Positions 26,087 to 34,057 are shown, numbered from the stretch's first letter. The stretch is 64,000 nt of DNA from JAJAZB01 sp964244295 (GCA_964244295.1 CAXTIG010000023.1:38864-102863); one strand, 5' to 3'. Numbers and translations are program-made. Notes: generated by a model from the letters alone, not told the origin.

Positions 26087-27427
26087 TCAATCGACCTGCG
26101 GGCGCAAGCCCACCCCGAGCCGCAAACCCACGTAGTGGAGCGGATCGCTAGCGGCTCCGAAGCCGCTGTTGGGACTGAATTGGTACTGGGCCGCTACGTC
26201 GAACACGAGTTTATTCACCCGCTTCTCGAAGCCGATGGAGCCGCCGAAGGTGGCCAAGAACTTGCTGGCTTTGGTGGGTTGTTGCCCTTCGGGATGCGTG
26301 GCGGAGTTCTGGCTGGTTAATTTAAAGAGTTGGCCACCGGCCATCGGCTGGAGGTACACGCTCCGCAGGGCGTACAGCCGAATTCCGACCTGGGCCAGCA
26401 CGCGGGTGAGTTTCTGGTCGTTGGTAAACACCACGACGCGCTCGGTGGTCATGTACCGTCGTTCGACCTGCCACTGGGCGTACCCACCCTGGAACAGGAG
26501 CGCGAGGCGGGGCCGGAGGTAGTACGAGACCACGACTCCCGCGCCAAAGCCCTGCCGAATGCCAATGCCTTCGTCGGGATTTACCCAGGTTTTCGACAGG
26601 CCCTCCAGGGCAAACAGCCCCTCGCCGTACAGGACAACCCCGATGGGCAGTGCTTTTTTGGCGGCGATGTACAGCGTATCGACGGGCGTAACCGACGTGG
26701 GAGCCGGTTCCGGACTGAGTGGCTCGACCGGATTTTCCGCCCCACCCGATCCGCCACTGGTAAACCGGCTCATGGTCATACGCGAGCCGTCGGGCATGAT
26801 CAGGTAATCGACCGACCCCGCCGACAGCTTCGAAACCGGCCCGTTGGCGGTTTCGCGGTAACTGAGGGTTTTGCCGTCCTTGCTCACCACCAGGTAGGTG
26901 GTCGGGATTTTTTTCCCGCCTTTGGTGACCAGGGTGTACACGTCGTTGGTCAGGCCCTGAAACTTCAGTTCTACCCGGCGGTTCATTCCCCGGCCTTCGG
27001 GGGTGTCGTTGGTGGTCAGGGGTTGGCTGCTGCCGTAACCCACCGCCCGGATGCGCCGGGCCACGGTGCCCTTGCCAATGAGGTAACCCCGCACCCGATT
27101 GGCCCGGGCCTGGGAAAGTTTGTAGTTGCGTTTGGCGCTGCCCGTGTTGTCGGTGTGGCCGCTGATTTCGAGCGTCACCGTCGGAATTTTGGCCAGCGCC
27201 ACCGCCATCGAATCGAGGTACTTTTGGTCGCCGGGGGTAAGCCGGTCGGTGCCGATTTCAAATTGCAGGATGCGCAGGCTAACCTTCCGGTCTTTCACCG
27301 ATTGGTTATTTTCCATGGCGTTGATCACGGCATCGAGTTCGCTCTCGCGCGAAGGAGCCTGCGCCCGGACCAGGGCCGGAACCAGCAGCAACAGCCCAAA
27401 AAGCAGGCGGGGTAAACTTAATTTCAT
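26087..27427 (-). CDS. OmpA-family protein with C-terminal beta-barrel
   Basis: 446 aa from ATG 27427 (MKLSLPRLL, signal peptide ending RAQ); longer starts would precede the signal peptide and overlap the promoter region. The OmpA-like peptidoglycan-binding domain comes first, about 50-150: RILQFEIGTDRL, ISGHTDNTGSAKRNYKLSQA and AVGYGSSQPLT. A linker with DPG-type and proline-rich sequence follows, then a predicted 8-strand-like barrel from about 260 to the end (GAGVVVSYYLRPRLALLFQGG, GLRLGVGLRPQVD). The usual OmpA order is the reverse. It probably links peptidoglycan to the outer membrane and could sense envelope state for the sigma system. Confidence 0.85.
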   Translation of the reverse strand: MKLSLPRLLFGLLLLVPALVRAQAPSRESELDAVINAMENNQSVKDRKVSLRILQFEIGTDRLTPGDQKYLDSMAVALAKIPTVTLEISGHTDNTGSAKRNYKLSQARANRVRGYLIGKGTVARRIRAVGYGSSQPLTTNDTPEGRGMNRRVELKFQGLTNDVYTLVTKGGKKIPTTYLVVSKDGKTLSYRETANGPVSKLSAGSVDYLIMPDGSRMTMSRFTSGGSGGAENPVEPLSPEPAPTSVTPVDTLYIAAKKALPIGVVLYGEGLFALEGLSKTWVNPDEGIGIRQGFGAGVVVSYYLRPRLALLFQGGYAQWQVERRYMTTERVVVFTNDQKLTRVLAQVGIRLYALRSVYLQPMAGGQLFKLTSQNSATHPEGQQPTKASKFLATFGGSIGFEKRVNKLVFDVAAQYQFSPNSGFGAASDPLHYVGLRLGVGLRPQVD

Positions 27428-27520
27428 GGCATAAGCGGAAAAAGGATGGAGGAAAATACCGGTCAGACGACGCGACACCATCCGACGGGTGGAGAGGAAT
27501 GAGTCGGATGAAAAAGCGTT

Positions 27521-27584
27521 GAATCCGACCGTAAAGAACCCGCCCGACCGAAGGAGGGACAACCCCCATTTTCAGGGGGTTGTC
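27521..27584 (-). promoter_or_regulatory. Class II hairpin-box site 2
   Basis: On the minus strand: hairpin GACAACCCCC/GGGGGTTGTC (27558-27584), 19 nt, then TTCTTTACG (27530-27538) and GTCGGATTC. The TTCTTTACG box is about 100 bp upstream of the OmpA-like start. Spacing is identical to sites 1 and 3. Confidence 0.72.
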
Positions 27585-27593
27585 ACCCCAATT

Positions 27594-28241
27594 TCACCAC
27601 ACGAAAGGCATCAGCCGCCAGGTGGTCCGTTGGTAGTGCCGGTAGCGGCGGCCAAACGCCGCCAGCAATTCGCGCTCTTCGGCCCGGATGCGCAGCAGGT
27701 ACGCCCCGAGCAGCAAGAGGGGCGTGAGCCAGGTCGTGAGGGTGTTGCCGAGCAAAACCGGCGTGCTGCTCACCCACAGCAAGGCGCCGGTGTAGCTGGG
27801 GTGCCGCAGGCAGGCGTAGGGTCCCCGGCGCACGAGGGGCTGCTCGCGGCCCACGGTTACGCTGGCGGTGAAGTGCCGGTTGAGGAGCGCAATGGCCCAG
27901 GTGCGCAGGCCAATGCCGCCCACCAGCAGGCCCGCCCCCACCAGCAGCCCCGGCCCCACCGTGATGCGGTGGTCGGCGCGGAAGTACGCCCACTCGGCCA
28001 GGGAGGCCATCTGGGTGCCGATCACCGTGACCACGATGAGCGGCATGGTGAGGCGGTCGGTCGAGCGGTGGACGCTCAGGTCCTGCCACCGCAGCACCGG
28101 CTGCGTGAGCAGCATGAGCAGGCTACTGACCACGAGCGTGAACGTGAAGGGATGCGTGAGCAGGGCCGGTTGGCCCAGCAGCGGGGCGAGGCAGGTGAGG
28201 GCCGTAATCAGGCCGGCGCGGAGGAGTCGGGGTGCGTTCAT
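27594..28241 (-). CDS. Isoprenylcysteine carboxyl methyltransferase-like membrane protein
   Basis: 215 aa with about five hydrophobic segments. The C-terminal half carries the ICMT/PEMT signature: LNRHFTASVTVGREQPLVRRGPY, LRHPSYTGALLW and the late EERELLAAFGRRYRHYQRTTWRLMP. Such enzymes methylate lipids, lipid-linked thiols or small molecules with S-adenosylmethionine at the inner membrane; the substrate here is unknown. It has its own class I box immediately upstream (28251-28330) and is separated from the gene before it by a terminator. Confidence 0.85.
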   Translation of the reverse strand: MNAPRLLRAGLITALTCLAPLLGQPALLTHPFTFTLVVSSLLMLLTQPVLRWQDLSVHRSTDRLTMPLIVVTVIGTQMASLAEWAYFRADHRITVGPGLLVGAGLLVGGIGLRTWAIALLNRHFTASVTVGREQPLVRRGPYACLRHPSYTGALLWVSSTPVLLGNTLTTWLTPLLLLGAYLLRIRAEERELLAAFGRRYRHYQRTTWRLMPFVW

Positions 28242-28250
28242 GGGCGTGTA

Positions 28251-28330
28251 GGGATTGGGTACACTCCCTTCTTGCGCGGGGGCGGCGAAAGGTCATCACG
28301 CGGGGTACTTATTTTTTTGAAACCCTTTTC
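28251..28330 (-). promoter_or_regulatory. Class I promoter-like box A
   Basis: Minus strand order: TTTCAAAAAAATAAG, then GTGATGAC (28292-28299), then CAAGAAGGGA and GTGTACCC (28257-28264). There are 27 nt between the ATGAC and GTGTA boxes, the same as in boxes B and C. The second box ends about 16 bp before the ICMT-like start, as expected for a -10 element. Confidence 0.7.
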
Positions 28331-28392
28331 ACACTGATGACTCCAGCTAATTTTTTGTGGAAGCTGTTTAGGGTTTCAAAAACGAAAAATCA

Positions 28393-28423
28393 AAAAAAGC
28401 GACCCCGCCGGGAGGTCGCTTTT
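28393..28423. terminator. Bidirectional terminator AAAAAGCGACC/GGTCGCTTTTT
   Basis: An 11-bp perfect stem with A-run on one side and T-run on the other, lying 20 bp after the stop of the 232-aa lipoprotein gene. It ends that transcript before class I box A starts the next one. Confidence 0.85.
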
Positions 28424-28443
28424 TGGAGAAAAAATGCCGTCGA

Positions 28444-29142
28444 TTACTGTTGACTCCCCAGGCCGGGCGCTGCTCCGGTCTGCCGGAGCACGTCCTCGGC
28501 GGCCAGGCGGAAGTTCGCTTCGCTGGGTGAGGTGCCGTCGCCGTCTTTCCAGACCCGGGCTTTGCCCACGCTGATTAGTTTAGTACCGGGGTCGTTCTTT
28601 TCCTTCATGATGAAGGCGTACTGAAAGTTGCGGAGACCCTGGGCGGTCCATTCCCCCGAAATCACGGCCAGTTGCTTGTACGTCGCGCCGCTGGTCTGTC
28701 CCGCGACTTCCGCAAAAATGGTAAAGCTGTTGTCCTGGCCCGCCACGAAGGCCCCCAGTCCCGTCGCCGCGTCGCTGCCGGACGGTTGTTTGCTGTCGAT
28801 TTTGAGCGATTGCTTGTCGGTGCTCTGGTCGTAAAACCGGTATTTATAGTCCGCCACGACCTTCCCCCGCTGCCAGCCGTCTTCCGGCCCGTAGGGGGTG
28901 ACCAGTTCAAACGGCGAGATGCGGAACACACCGTTCAGAGTGGGCGGCGTGAGGCCCTCGTGAATGACCATGCCCTTGCGAATTAGGGTGTCGAGAAGGG
29001 CTTCGGGGACGATTTTTTGAACGCCCTCGGGCAGGTCGTAGCGGTAACCGACTTCGTCGGTTTTGCGGCAGGAAGTCAGGCTCAGGGCCAGCACGGCAAC
29101 CATCGCAACGGTCAGGGTCGGGAAAACAGAGGCGTTTTTCAT
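28444..29142 (-). CDS. Lipoprotein, unknown function
   Basis: 232 aa. Type II signal peptide with lipobox LSLTSC (Cys about 25). The mature part begins RKTDEVGYRYDLPEGVQKIVPEALLDTLIRKGMVIHEG, and later has FELVTPYGPEDGW, YKYRFYDQS and TYKQLAVISGEWTAQGLRNFQYAFIM. I do not recognise a family. It is monocistronic between a class I box upstream and a terminator downstream, which marks it as a target of the same regulator as the ICMT-like and 202-aa genes. Confidence 0.78.
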   Translation of the reverse strand: MKNASVFPTLTVAMVAVLALSLTSCRKTDEVGYRYDLPEGVQKIVPEALLDTLIRKGMVIHEGLTPPTLNGVFRISPFELVTPYGPEDGWQRGKVVADYKYRFYDQSTDKQSLKIDSKQPSGSDAATGLGAFVAGQDNSFTIFAEVAGQTSGATYKQLAVISGEWTAQGLRNFQYAFIMKEKNDPGTKLISVGKARVWKDGDGTSPSEANFRLAAEDVLRQTGAAPGLGSQQ

Positions 29143-29164
29143 GGTTTGATTGAAAAAAAAGAAA

Positions 29165-29240
29165 CGGGTTGATTGGTTTACACCCGGTTCTTGTCAATCA
29201 AAACCAAAAGGTCATCACGGGAAAGTAAAATTTTTGAAAG
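29165..29240 (-). promoter_or_regulatory. Class I promoter-like box B
   Basis: Minus strand: TTTCAAAAATTTTACTTTCC, GTGATGAC (29211-29218), CAAGAACCGG, GTGTAAACC (29175-29183), with the same 27-nt gap as boxes A and C. It lies 33 bp upstream of the 232-aa lipoprotein start. Boxes A and B also share AAAGGTCATCACG on the plus strand. Confidence 0.72.
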
Positions 29241-29245
29241 GGAAG

Positions 29246-29347
29246 GGGTAAATGGGTGATTGGGGAAACAGGTAACCGATAACTTCTTGATAAACATGAA
29301 ATTATCTCAAAAACCAATTACCGATTTCCCCAATCACCCAATTACCC
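29246..29347. repeat. GGGTGATTGGGGAAA word palindrome
   Basis: Left arm 29246-29277 and right arm 29314-29347 pair imperfectly; both are made of ATGGGTGATTGGGGAAA-type words. It sits between the caspase gene's 3' end and class I box B and could end the caspase transcript. Confidence 0.65.
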
Positions 29348-29372
29348 ATTTCCCCAATCCCTCATTCACCCC

Positions 29373-30656
29373 CTACTTTTCCCGCTGGATGAAAATAAAA
29401 TCGCCGCCCTTGTCGCCCGTTTCCGGAATGACCCCGTACTGGGGCAGTTGCTTGGTCTGGCTGTTGTTGCCAACGGGAGCGCGCAGGCTCAGGAACAAAT
29501 CCGCCGATGAAAAGTACGCGTCTTTGTTCTCTACCAGGCTTTCGAGCAGGTATTTGATGAAGGGACTGTTGTCGGGTACGGGCGTGTCGGCGCTGCTGGT
29601 GAGGGCCTTGCGGCTGGGGGTTTGGTAAAGCTGTTGAATCGACTTCGAGGGGCCTTTGCCTCCCCCGCTGCGGGCGGTGAGAATGCCCCCGCTGAAGCAG
29701 GCATCGGAAATGACCAGCACGTGGCGGCAGGAAAATTCCTGCAACTGGTCTTTCACGGTGCTGTTGCTCAACCAGCTATCGGTGTAGGCATCTTCGGCAT
29801 CGGCGGGCAGCCAGAAACCCTGGGTTTTGGTGGGGTTGTTCCGCCCATGCCCGGCAAAGAAAATCAGCACGTTGTCGTCGGGGCCGACCCGGCGCTTGAG
29901 TTCGTCGAGCGCCCGCACGATGGCGCGGCGGCTGGGGTTGGTGAGCAGGCTCACGTGGCGCTCGTCGAAGGTGTACCGGCGGGTGAGTACGGCCTTGAGT
30001 TTGGCCACGTCCTCCACCGGAAACCGCAAATCGTCCATGCTGGGATCGGTGTACTCGTTCACGCCGATGAGCAGGGCGTGGTACGTGCCTTTCATGCTCA
30101 CCGGGCCGCTGGGGGCCGTATCCAGTTCGGTACCCCGGCTCTTGTTTTTCTCGGTGGGCGTGGGCAGGTTGCTCAGCAGTACGGAATCCTGGTACACCTG
30201 AAACAGCCACAGGTCCTGTTGCTGACTGTCTTTGGTTTGGTGGGTTTCCACGATCAGCGCCCCTTTTTGATACCGGTTTTTGAGGCGCCCTTCGGCGGAA
30301 GTCAGGCTGCCTTTGTCTTCAAAATTAAACCGCTTCAGCAGTTGCATCTTCAGATCGGTGGCGTGGTCGGGGCTGTAGGTGCCGTAGCTAAGCGCGCCGC
30401 CGGGGCAGTACGAGGCCAGTTCCACGTAGGGTTGGCTGTTAAAATCGGGCTGCTCGTGCGAAAAGCGCAGGCAAGTCTTACCCCCGAACTTGTACGGGCC
30501 GTCGGGTACGAAGCCGTTGGCGGTCAGCACCACGCTTCGGCGCTCGTGGGAGGCCTCGAAAATCGTGAACACTTGCCCGAAACTCAGGTGCTGGGCGCTG
30601 GTCTGCCGACTGATCAGCAGCAGAAGGCAAAAAAGGGTACGTGGCCAGAGGGTCAT
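29373..30656 (-). CDS. Caspase-family (C14) peptidase, secreted
   Basis: 427 aa from ATG 30656 (MTLWPRTLFC, signal peptide ending TSAQ). An N-terminal domain of about 175 residues with SFGQVFTIFEASHERRSVVL and several beta strands is unassigned. The peptidase domain starts at YHALLIGVNEYTDPSMDDLRF and shows the catalytic His in FFAGHG (about 270) and Cys in SDACFSGG (about 320). Bacterial caspase-like (metacaspase/orthocaspase) peptidases cleave after basic residues. A weak class II site lies about 200 bp upstream. Confidence 0.9.
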   Translation of the reverse strand: MTLWPRTLFCLLLLISRQTSAQHLSFGQVFTIFEASHERRSVVLTANGFVPDGPYKFGGKTCLRFSHEQPDFNSQPYVELASYCPGGALSYGTYSPDHATDLKMQLLKRFNFEDKGSLTSAEGRLKNRYQKGALIVETHQTKDSQQQDLWLFQVYQDSVLLSNLPTPTEKNKSRGTELDTAPSGPVSMKGTYHALLIGVNEYTDPSMDDLRFPVEDVAKLKAVLTRRYTFDERHVSLLTNPSRRAIVRALDELKRRVGPDDNVLIFFAGHGRNNPTKTQGFWLPADAEDAYTDSWLSNSTVKDQLQEFSCRHVLVISDACFSGGILTARSGGGKGPSKSIQQLYQTPSRKALTSSADTPVPDNSPFIKYLLESLVENKDAYFSSADLFLSLRAPVGNNSQTKQLPQYGVIPETGDKGGDFIFIQREK

Positions 30657-30861
30657 GTGTGGGTTGGAAAAACCAGACCGGGATTTCCCGTTCGTTACCG
30701 ATGATAAAACGAGTACGAAAGTCCAAAGTAGTGGACAAATCCTGAATTCCAACGAGTTTAGCGTTGGCTTTCCAGGCATCATCCGTTTTTAAAAAGACCC
30801 GTTCTCCGCCGCTAAATTTTTCACCTGACAGGGGCGGAGAAAAAGGGCGGAATCGATTCGG

Positions 30862-30930
30862 CGACGAAGATCGGAAACGGCGCGCGCTTCGTCATCCCCC
30901 AGAAACCAGGGGATGACGAAGCGCGCGCCG
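30862..30930 (-). promoter_or_regulatory. Class II hairpin-box site 4 (weak)
   Basis: A hairpin with 22-bp perfect arms (30878-30899 and 30909-30930) contains GGGGATGAC; on the minus strand, at the same register as sites 1-3, ATCTTCGTC follows. Only the GAAGA core (plus strand) of the second box is kept, so this member is weaker. It lies about 206 bp upstream of the caspase start. Confidence 0.5.
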
Positions 30931-30945
30931 ACGGGCTGGCTTACG

Positions 30946-31163
30946 CTTCGGGCCGGGTGTAGGACAAGTTTATCAGCCCACCACTTCAGTGGTGGGGATA
31001 AAGTCCCAACGGGGTGCTTGGGTGGAACCGTTTCAACGGTTTTGTGGCCGGTAAACCGTTGAAACGGTTATCGATCCACTTTCAATTGTCTCTCTTTCCC
31101 CTGATTAAAATCAGCGGACGCCGCGCGGGGGCTAATAAACTTGTCCTACACCCCTTCGGGCCG
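30946..31163. mobile_element. MITE-like element with terminal inverted repeats and 10-bp direct repeats
   Basis: Terminal inverted repeats begin GGTGTAGGACAAGTTTAT at 30956 and end with the complement at 31152 (23 bp, one mismatch). The 10-bp CTTCGGGCCG is present on both sides (30946-30955 and 31154-31163), as expected for a target duplication. Inside are the hairpins CCCACCACTTCAGTGGTGGG (30977-30996) and AACCGTTTCAACGGTT with its partner near 31053-31069. No transposase is encoded; about 197 bp. It lies in the 732-bp gap between the caspase and the 202-aa gene, at the 3' end of a small lipoprotein remnant. Confidence 0.7.
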
Positions 31164-31235
31164 TATTTTCAGCACCTCGAAAAATCGCCCTTTCCACGCT
31201 ACCCCCGTCGTGACGGCGGAGTTCCGGGCCGACGA

Positions 31236-31325
31236 TCAACCGCAAGCCTGGAAAAACGAGGAAATGACCAGCAGCAGCCAGACCCAACGGGCCGCGATCG
31301 GAGGGGGAAAACGGAAATTTTTCAT
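31236..31325 (-). pseudogene. Truncated mini-lipoprotein (signal peptide plus stop)
   Basis: ATG at 31325 opens a 29-codon frame starting MKNFRFPPPIAARWVWLLL and ending SSFFQACG, a good type II signal peptide with lipobox FQAC, directly followed by TGA. Past the TGA the same frame stays open for about 29 more codons (SSARNSAVTTGVAWKGRFFE...) up to a stop formed at the edge of the MITE-like element. Most simply this is a small lipoprotein gene with a nonsense mutation. Whether it was ever functional is unknown. Confidence 0.5.
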
Positions 31326-31388
31326 GGCAATTGGAGAGAAAAAGAGGGACGTAGACAAGAAGAACAGTAAAATTTAGGCTCGACGGCC

Positions 31389-31997
31389 CTAAACCGGGAT
31401 GGTTTTCCGGCGGGGCCGCGCGTGAAACAGGTGGCGGACTACGTCCTTGAGCAAAGCCCAGGCGAGCGTAAACGGCACCTCGTACCGGCGGACGTAGTAC
31501 ACCTGGAGCCTCCGCACCTTCCCCCCAAGTAGCGCGGGTCCGTTGAAAAGCAGGTGGGGAAACACTTGCCGCTGGTACCCCTGAAGCCCCGACAGCACGG
31601 CCCCCCCCAGAAAAATCGGCTTGCCCGTCCGGAAGGCTTCGAGGAGCATCGTCAGGTACACCTGTAAACGCCCCAGGTAGCCGGTGGTCCGGGTTTCGAT
31701 AAACAATCCGCTGATTTCCACCCAGTCCTGGGGCGACAGATGGTGGGCGTCGAGCAAAGCCCGGCGTTGCGATTCGTCGAAGCCCGCCAGGTAGCGTAAG
31801 CGCCCGTTGCGGTGCTGGATGTACCCGCCCAGCCAGCGTTCGGCCCCGTCGGGGGCGGTTTCACCGGGTTGGAAAAATACCCGGACGTGCGAATCGCGCA
31901 GGTACTCGGGGTCGACGGCCACGCCTGCTCGTTGCAGGTAGAGCGTTTCGTAGCGAAGAAAGTCGACGGGCGTGCTGAGAATTCGGGAATGGAGCAT
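31389..31997 (-). CDS. Conserved hypothetical protein, possibly GNAT-like
   Basis: 202 aa, no signal peptide. It begins MLHSRILSTPVDFLRYETLYLQ; the middle WVEISGLFIETRTTGYLGRLQVYLTMLL and GKPIFLGGAVLSGLQGYQRQ resembles the strand-helix pattern of GNAT acyltransferases (acetyl-donor loop about GYLGRL), but I cannot confirm this. The C-terminus is basic (HARPRRKTIPV). A class I box lies 24-66 bp upstream, so it belongs to the putative sigma regulon together with the caspases on either side. Confidence 0.68.
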   Translation of the reverse strand: MLHSRILSTPVDFLRYETLYLQRAGVAVDPEYLRDSHVRVFFQPGETAPDGAERWLGGYIQHRNGRLRYLAGFDESQRRALLDAHHLSPQDWVEISGLFIETRTTGYLGRLQVYLTMLLEAFRTGKPIFLGGAVLSGLQGYQRQVFPHLLFNGPALLGGKVRRLQVYYVRRYEVPFTLAWALLKDVVRHLFHARPRRKTIPV

Positions 31998-32014
31998 GGC
32001 GAAAAAGGATGGAG

Positions 32015-32085
32015 TGAAACGGGTTCACTTCCTTTTTGCCAAAACCGGCTACGATGTCATCAACCAAAATGAAAAAAAGTTCAGG
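32015..32085 (-). promoter_or_regulatory. Class I promoter-like box C
   Basis: Minus strand: a TTTTTTTCATTTTGG tract, TTGATGAC (32056-32063), then CAAAAAGGAA and GTGAACCC (32021-32028). The gap between the boxes is exactly 27 nt as in A and B; the second box is 24 bp before the 202-aa gene's start. Confidence 0.68.
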
Positions 32086-34057
32086 GCACGATCCGAAAGG
32101 CGTAGGTGGCCGTGCCGAGGCCATCGGTGGGGAGCGGGGCGGGCGGCTCGCCCCGGAAGCCCCGCCGCAGCAGCCCTAAAAAGGGGTGTTGCGACGGCGA
32201 AGCGGGTGCGTTACCACGGGTTTGAATGGCCGAACGGGGATCTAAAAAATGGGAAGAAAACAGGGCTTTGTACACCTCGGCCCCGTAAGGCGGCGTCAGG
32301 CGCAGGCTGATTTCGCGCGCCTCGCCGGGGCGGAGGTACACCTCGGCGTAACCCCGGTCGGGATTGGGCAAGAGGGTGTGGAGTACGCCGTCGGGCTGGA
32401 CGTCGAGCACCGCCGCGTAGCAGGGCAGCGAGCCGGTGTTGACCAGCCGGAGCCGGAGCCGCGTACCCGTCCGAAACGTAGGATACCCGGCGGCATCGCC
32501 CCTGAGCGAATCGCCCAACAGGCCGAGCGTACCCCGCAACTGGGGGTGTTCGAGGTGCAATCCGCGCACGAGGCGGGCCAGGTATTCGTCGTGCAGGCGG
32601 TTGGCGAAGTGGCCCGCCGGGTCGGGATGAGCCAGGGGCAGGCTGTCGAGGGTGCGAAAGGTGGCCGTTTCCGTCAGGAACAAAACCGAGTTCTCCCGGC
32701 GAATCAGGTGCGAAGCCCGGCCCGCTTCCACCAGGCGCAGGTCGAGTGATTCGGCCAGGGCTTTTTTCACAGAAATTAAAAAATCGTCGGGCAGCGAAAC
32801 GTCCAGCCCGACGAGCAGGGCGGTTTCTCCAAACGCTTTCTCGGTTTCGTAGGCCCGCAGGGCTGAGGCCGCGCTGGCCGGAAGCGGGCGGTCGAGTTCC
32901 ACGACCGACTCCAGCAACCCCGCCGAGGTCACGCGACCCCGCACAACCACCGCCGCCGCGCTTCGCCCGTGCGACGGACCGCTCCCCTCAGCGTGACCCC
33001 GGCTGTGGTTGGGGGGCACGAAGCCCAACCGGCTTTCGGCAAACAGGCCCGTCAGCCAGCCCGCCACTACCCGCACCGTGCGGGTCAGGTTGGTTCCCGT
33101 CTGCCGGACCACGTCAAACCAGCCCGGCGTGCTCACCACGTCGCCCCCCAGCACCGGAGCGGCCGTGTCGCCTTCCAGCGCGGGAGATTGGTGGGGCGCT
33201 TTTTCGGCCAGGCACTGGGTGACGGTGTTAAACAAACGCTGGTACGAATCGCCCGCCCGCAGGCGGGTGAAGGCTTCGGCCACGGCGTAGGTGAGCGCCC
33301 CGTGGGATTGGCCTGCCTCGTCGGTGACTTCGTAGTTGAGTTGACTGGCCAGGGCACCCGCCATCAGCACGAAGGGAGCCAACGGGCCGGAACCCCGCGT
33401 CGCGCCGACGGACTGGTCGGCAGCGGTTTCGGATTCGGATCTGGTTTCGGGAAACTGAAAATCCGCCGGGGCAATGGGCGGTGCCCCGCCCCGAACGGCG
33501 CGCGTGGCCCCGGCGCGGGCACCCGTGCCGGCGTGGCAGCAATCGAGCAGCAGCCAGACCTGCCCCGAAGGCCCGACTTTTCGGCGAAGCCGCAAAACCC
33601 AGCTTCCGATTTCATCGTCGAGCAAGTGGCGCTCGCCCCGGTAGCGGGCGTAATCGGCCCGGCGCGGGGCATCGTAGGGCACGAGCGCCTCGTCGAGGCC
33701 GTCCGGCTCGTCGCCGTTTCGGTCCAGCACCTGGTGGCCGTGACCGGCGTAGTGCAAAATCAGGTTGTCGCCGGGCCGGGCCTCACTGAGCAGGGTGTCG
33801 AGGGCTTTTCGGATGCCCGCCAGGGTGGCGGCTTCGTTGCGCAGGTGGGCCAGGCGGGTGATGCCCTGTCGTCGGAGGGTTTGGGTCATCAATTCGCCGT
33901 CGCGGTCGCTGCTCAGTTGGCCCCAGCCGCTGCCGGGCGCGTAGCGGGCGATGGTGATGAGCAGGGCGCGTTTGGTTTGGGCGGGCGCGGGGCTGAGGGC
34001 CAGCCCCAACCAAAGGCCGAGCCAGAGTCGAAAGGCAAAAGAATTCTTGATTTTCAA
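32081..34057 (-). CDS. Caspase-family (C14) peptidase with long C-terminal region
   Basis: 658 aa. Signal peptide ends SPAPAQ near residue 27. The peptidase domain follows at once: RALLITIARYAPGSGWGQL, catalytic His in HYAGHGHQ (about 106), a DGLDEALVPYDAP loop, and Cys in LLLDCCHAG (about 174). After about 300 comes an unassigned region, then a C-terminal DUF4384-like domain (FRTGTRLRLRLVNTGSLPCY, LLPNPDRGYAEVYLRPGE). An in-frame short repeat near residues 358-364 (HGRSAAA) matches the repeat in the GSCFA gene. It is third in the sigma operon, 124 bp after the anti-sigma-like gene. Confidence 0.9.
   Translation of the reverse strand: MKIKNSFAFRLWLGLWLGLALSPAPAQTKRALLITIARYAPGSGWGQLSSDRDGELMTQTLRRQGITRLAHLRNEAATLAGIRKALDTLLSEARPGDNLILHYAGHGHQVLDRNGDEPDGLDEALVPYDAPRRADYARYRGERHLLDDEIGSWVLRLRRKVGPSGQVWLLLDCCHAGTGARAGATRAVRGGAPPIAPADFQFPETRSESETAADQSVGATRGSGPLAPFVLMAGALASQLNYEVTDEAGQSHGALTYAVAEAFTRLRAGDSYQRLFNTVTQCLAEKAPHQSPALEGDTAAPVLGGDVVSTPGWFDVVRQTGTNLTRTVRVVAGWLTGLFAESRLGFVPPNHSRGHAEGSGPSHGRSAAAVVVRGRVTSAGLLESVVELDRPLPASAASALRAYETEKAFGETALLVGLDVSLPDDFLISVKKALAESLDLRLVEAGRASHLIRRENSVLFLTETATFRTLDSLPLAHPDPAGHFANRLHDEYLARLVRGLHLEHPQLRGTLGLLGDSLRGDAAGYPTFRTGTRLRLRLVNTGSLPCYAAVLDVQPDGVLHTLLPNPDRGYAEVYLRPGEAREISLRLTPPYGAEVYKALFSSHFLDPRSAIQTRGNAPASPSQHPFLGLLRRGFRGEPPAPLPTDGLGTATYAFRIVP
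32967..33000. repeat. REP-like arm inserted in frame in the caspase gene
   Basis: CCGTGCGACGGACCGCTC at 32967-32984 is the exact complement of 2776-2793 in the GSCFA gene, and it is followed by CCCTCAGCGTGACCCC, the end word of the palindrome at 56814-56902. An intergenic repeat fragment thus lies inside this coding sequence. Confidence 0.7.

Noticed and set aside
31014..31377. Plus-strand ORFs of 78-118 aa in the gap between the caspase and the 202-aa gene
   Set aside because: They run through the terminal repeat and hairpins of the MITE-like element and have no family resemblance.
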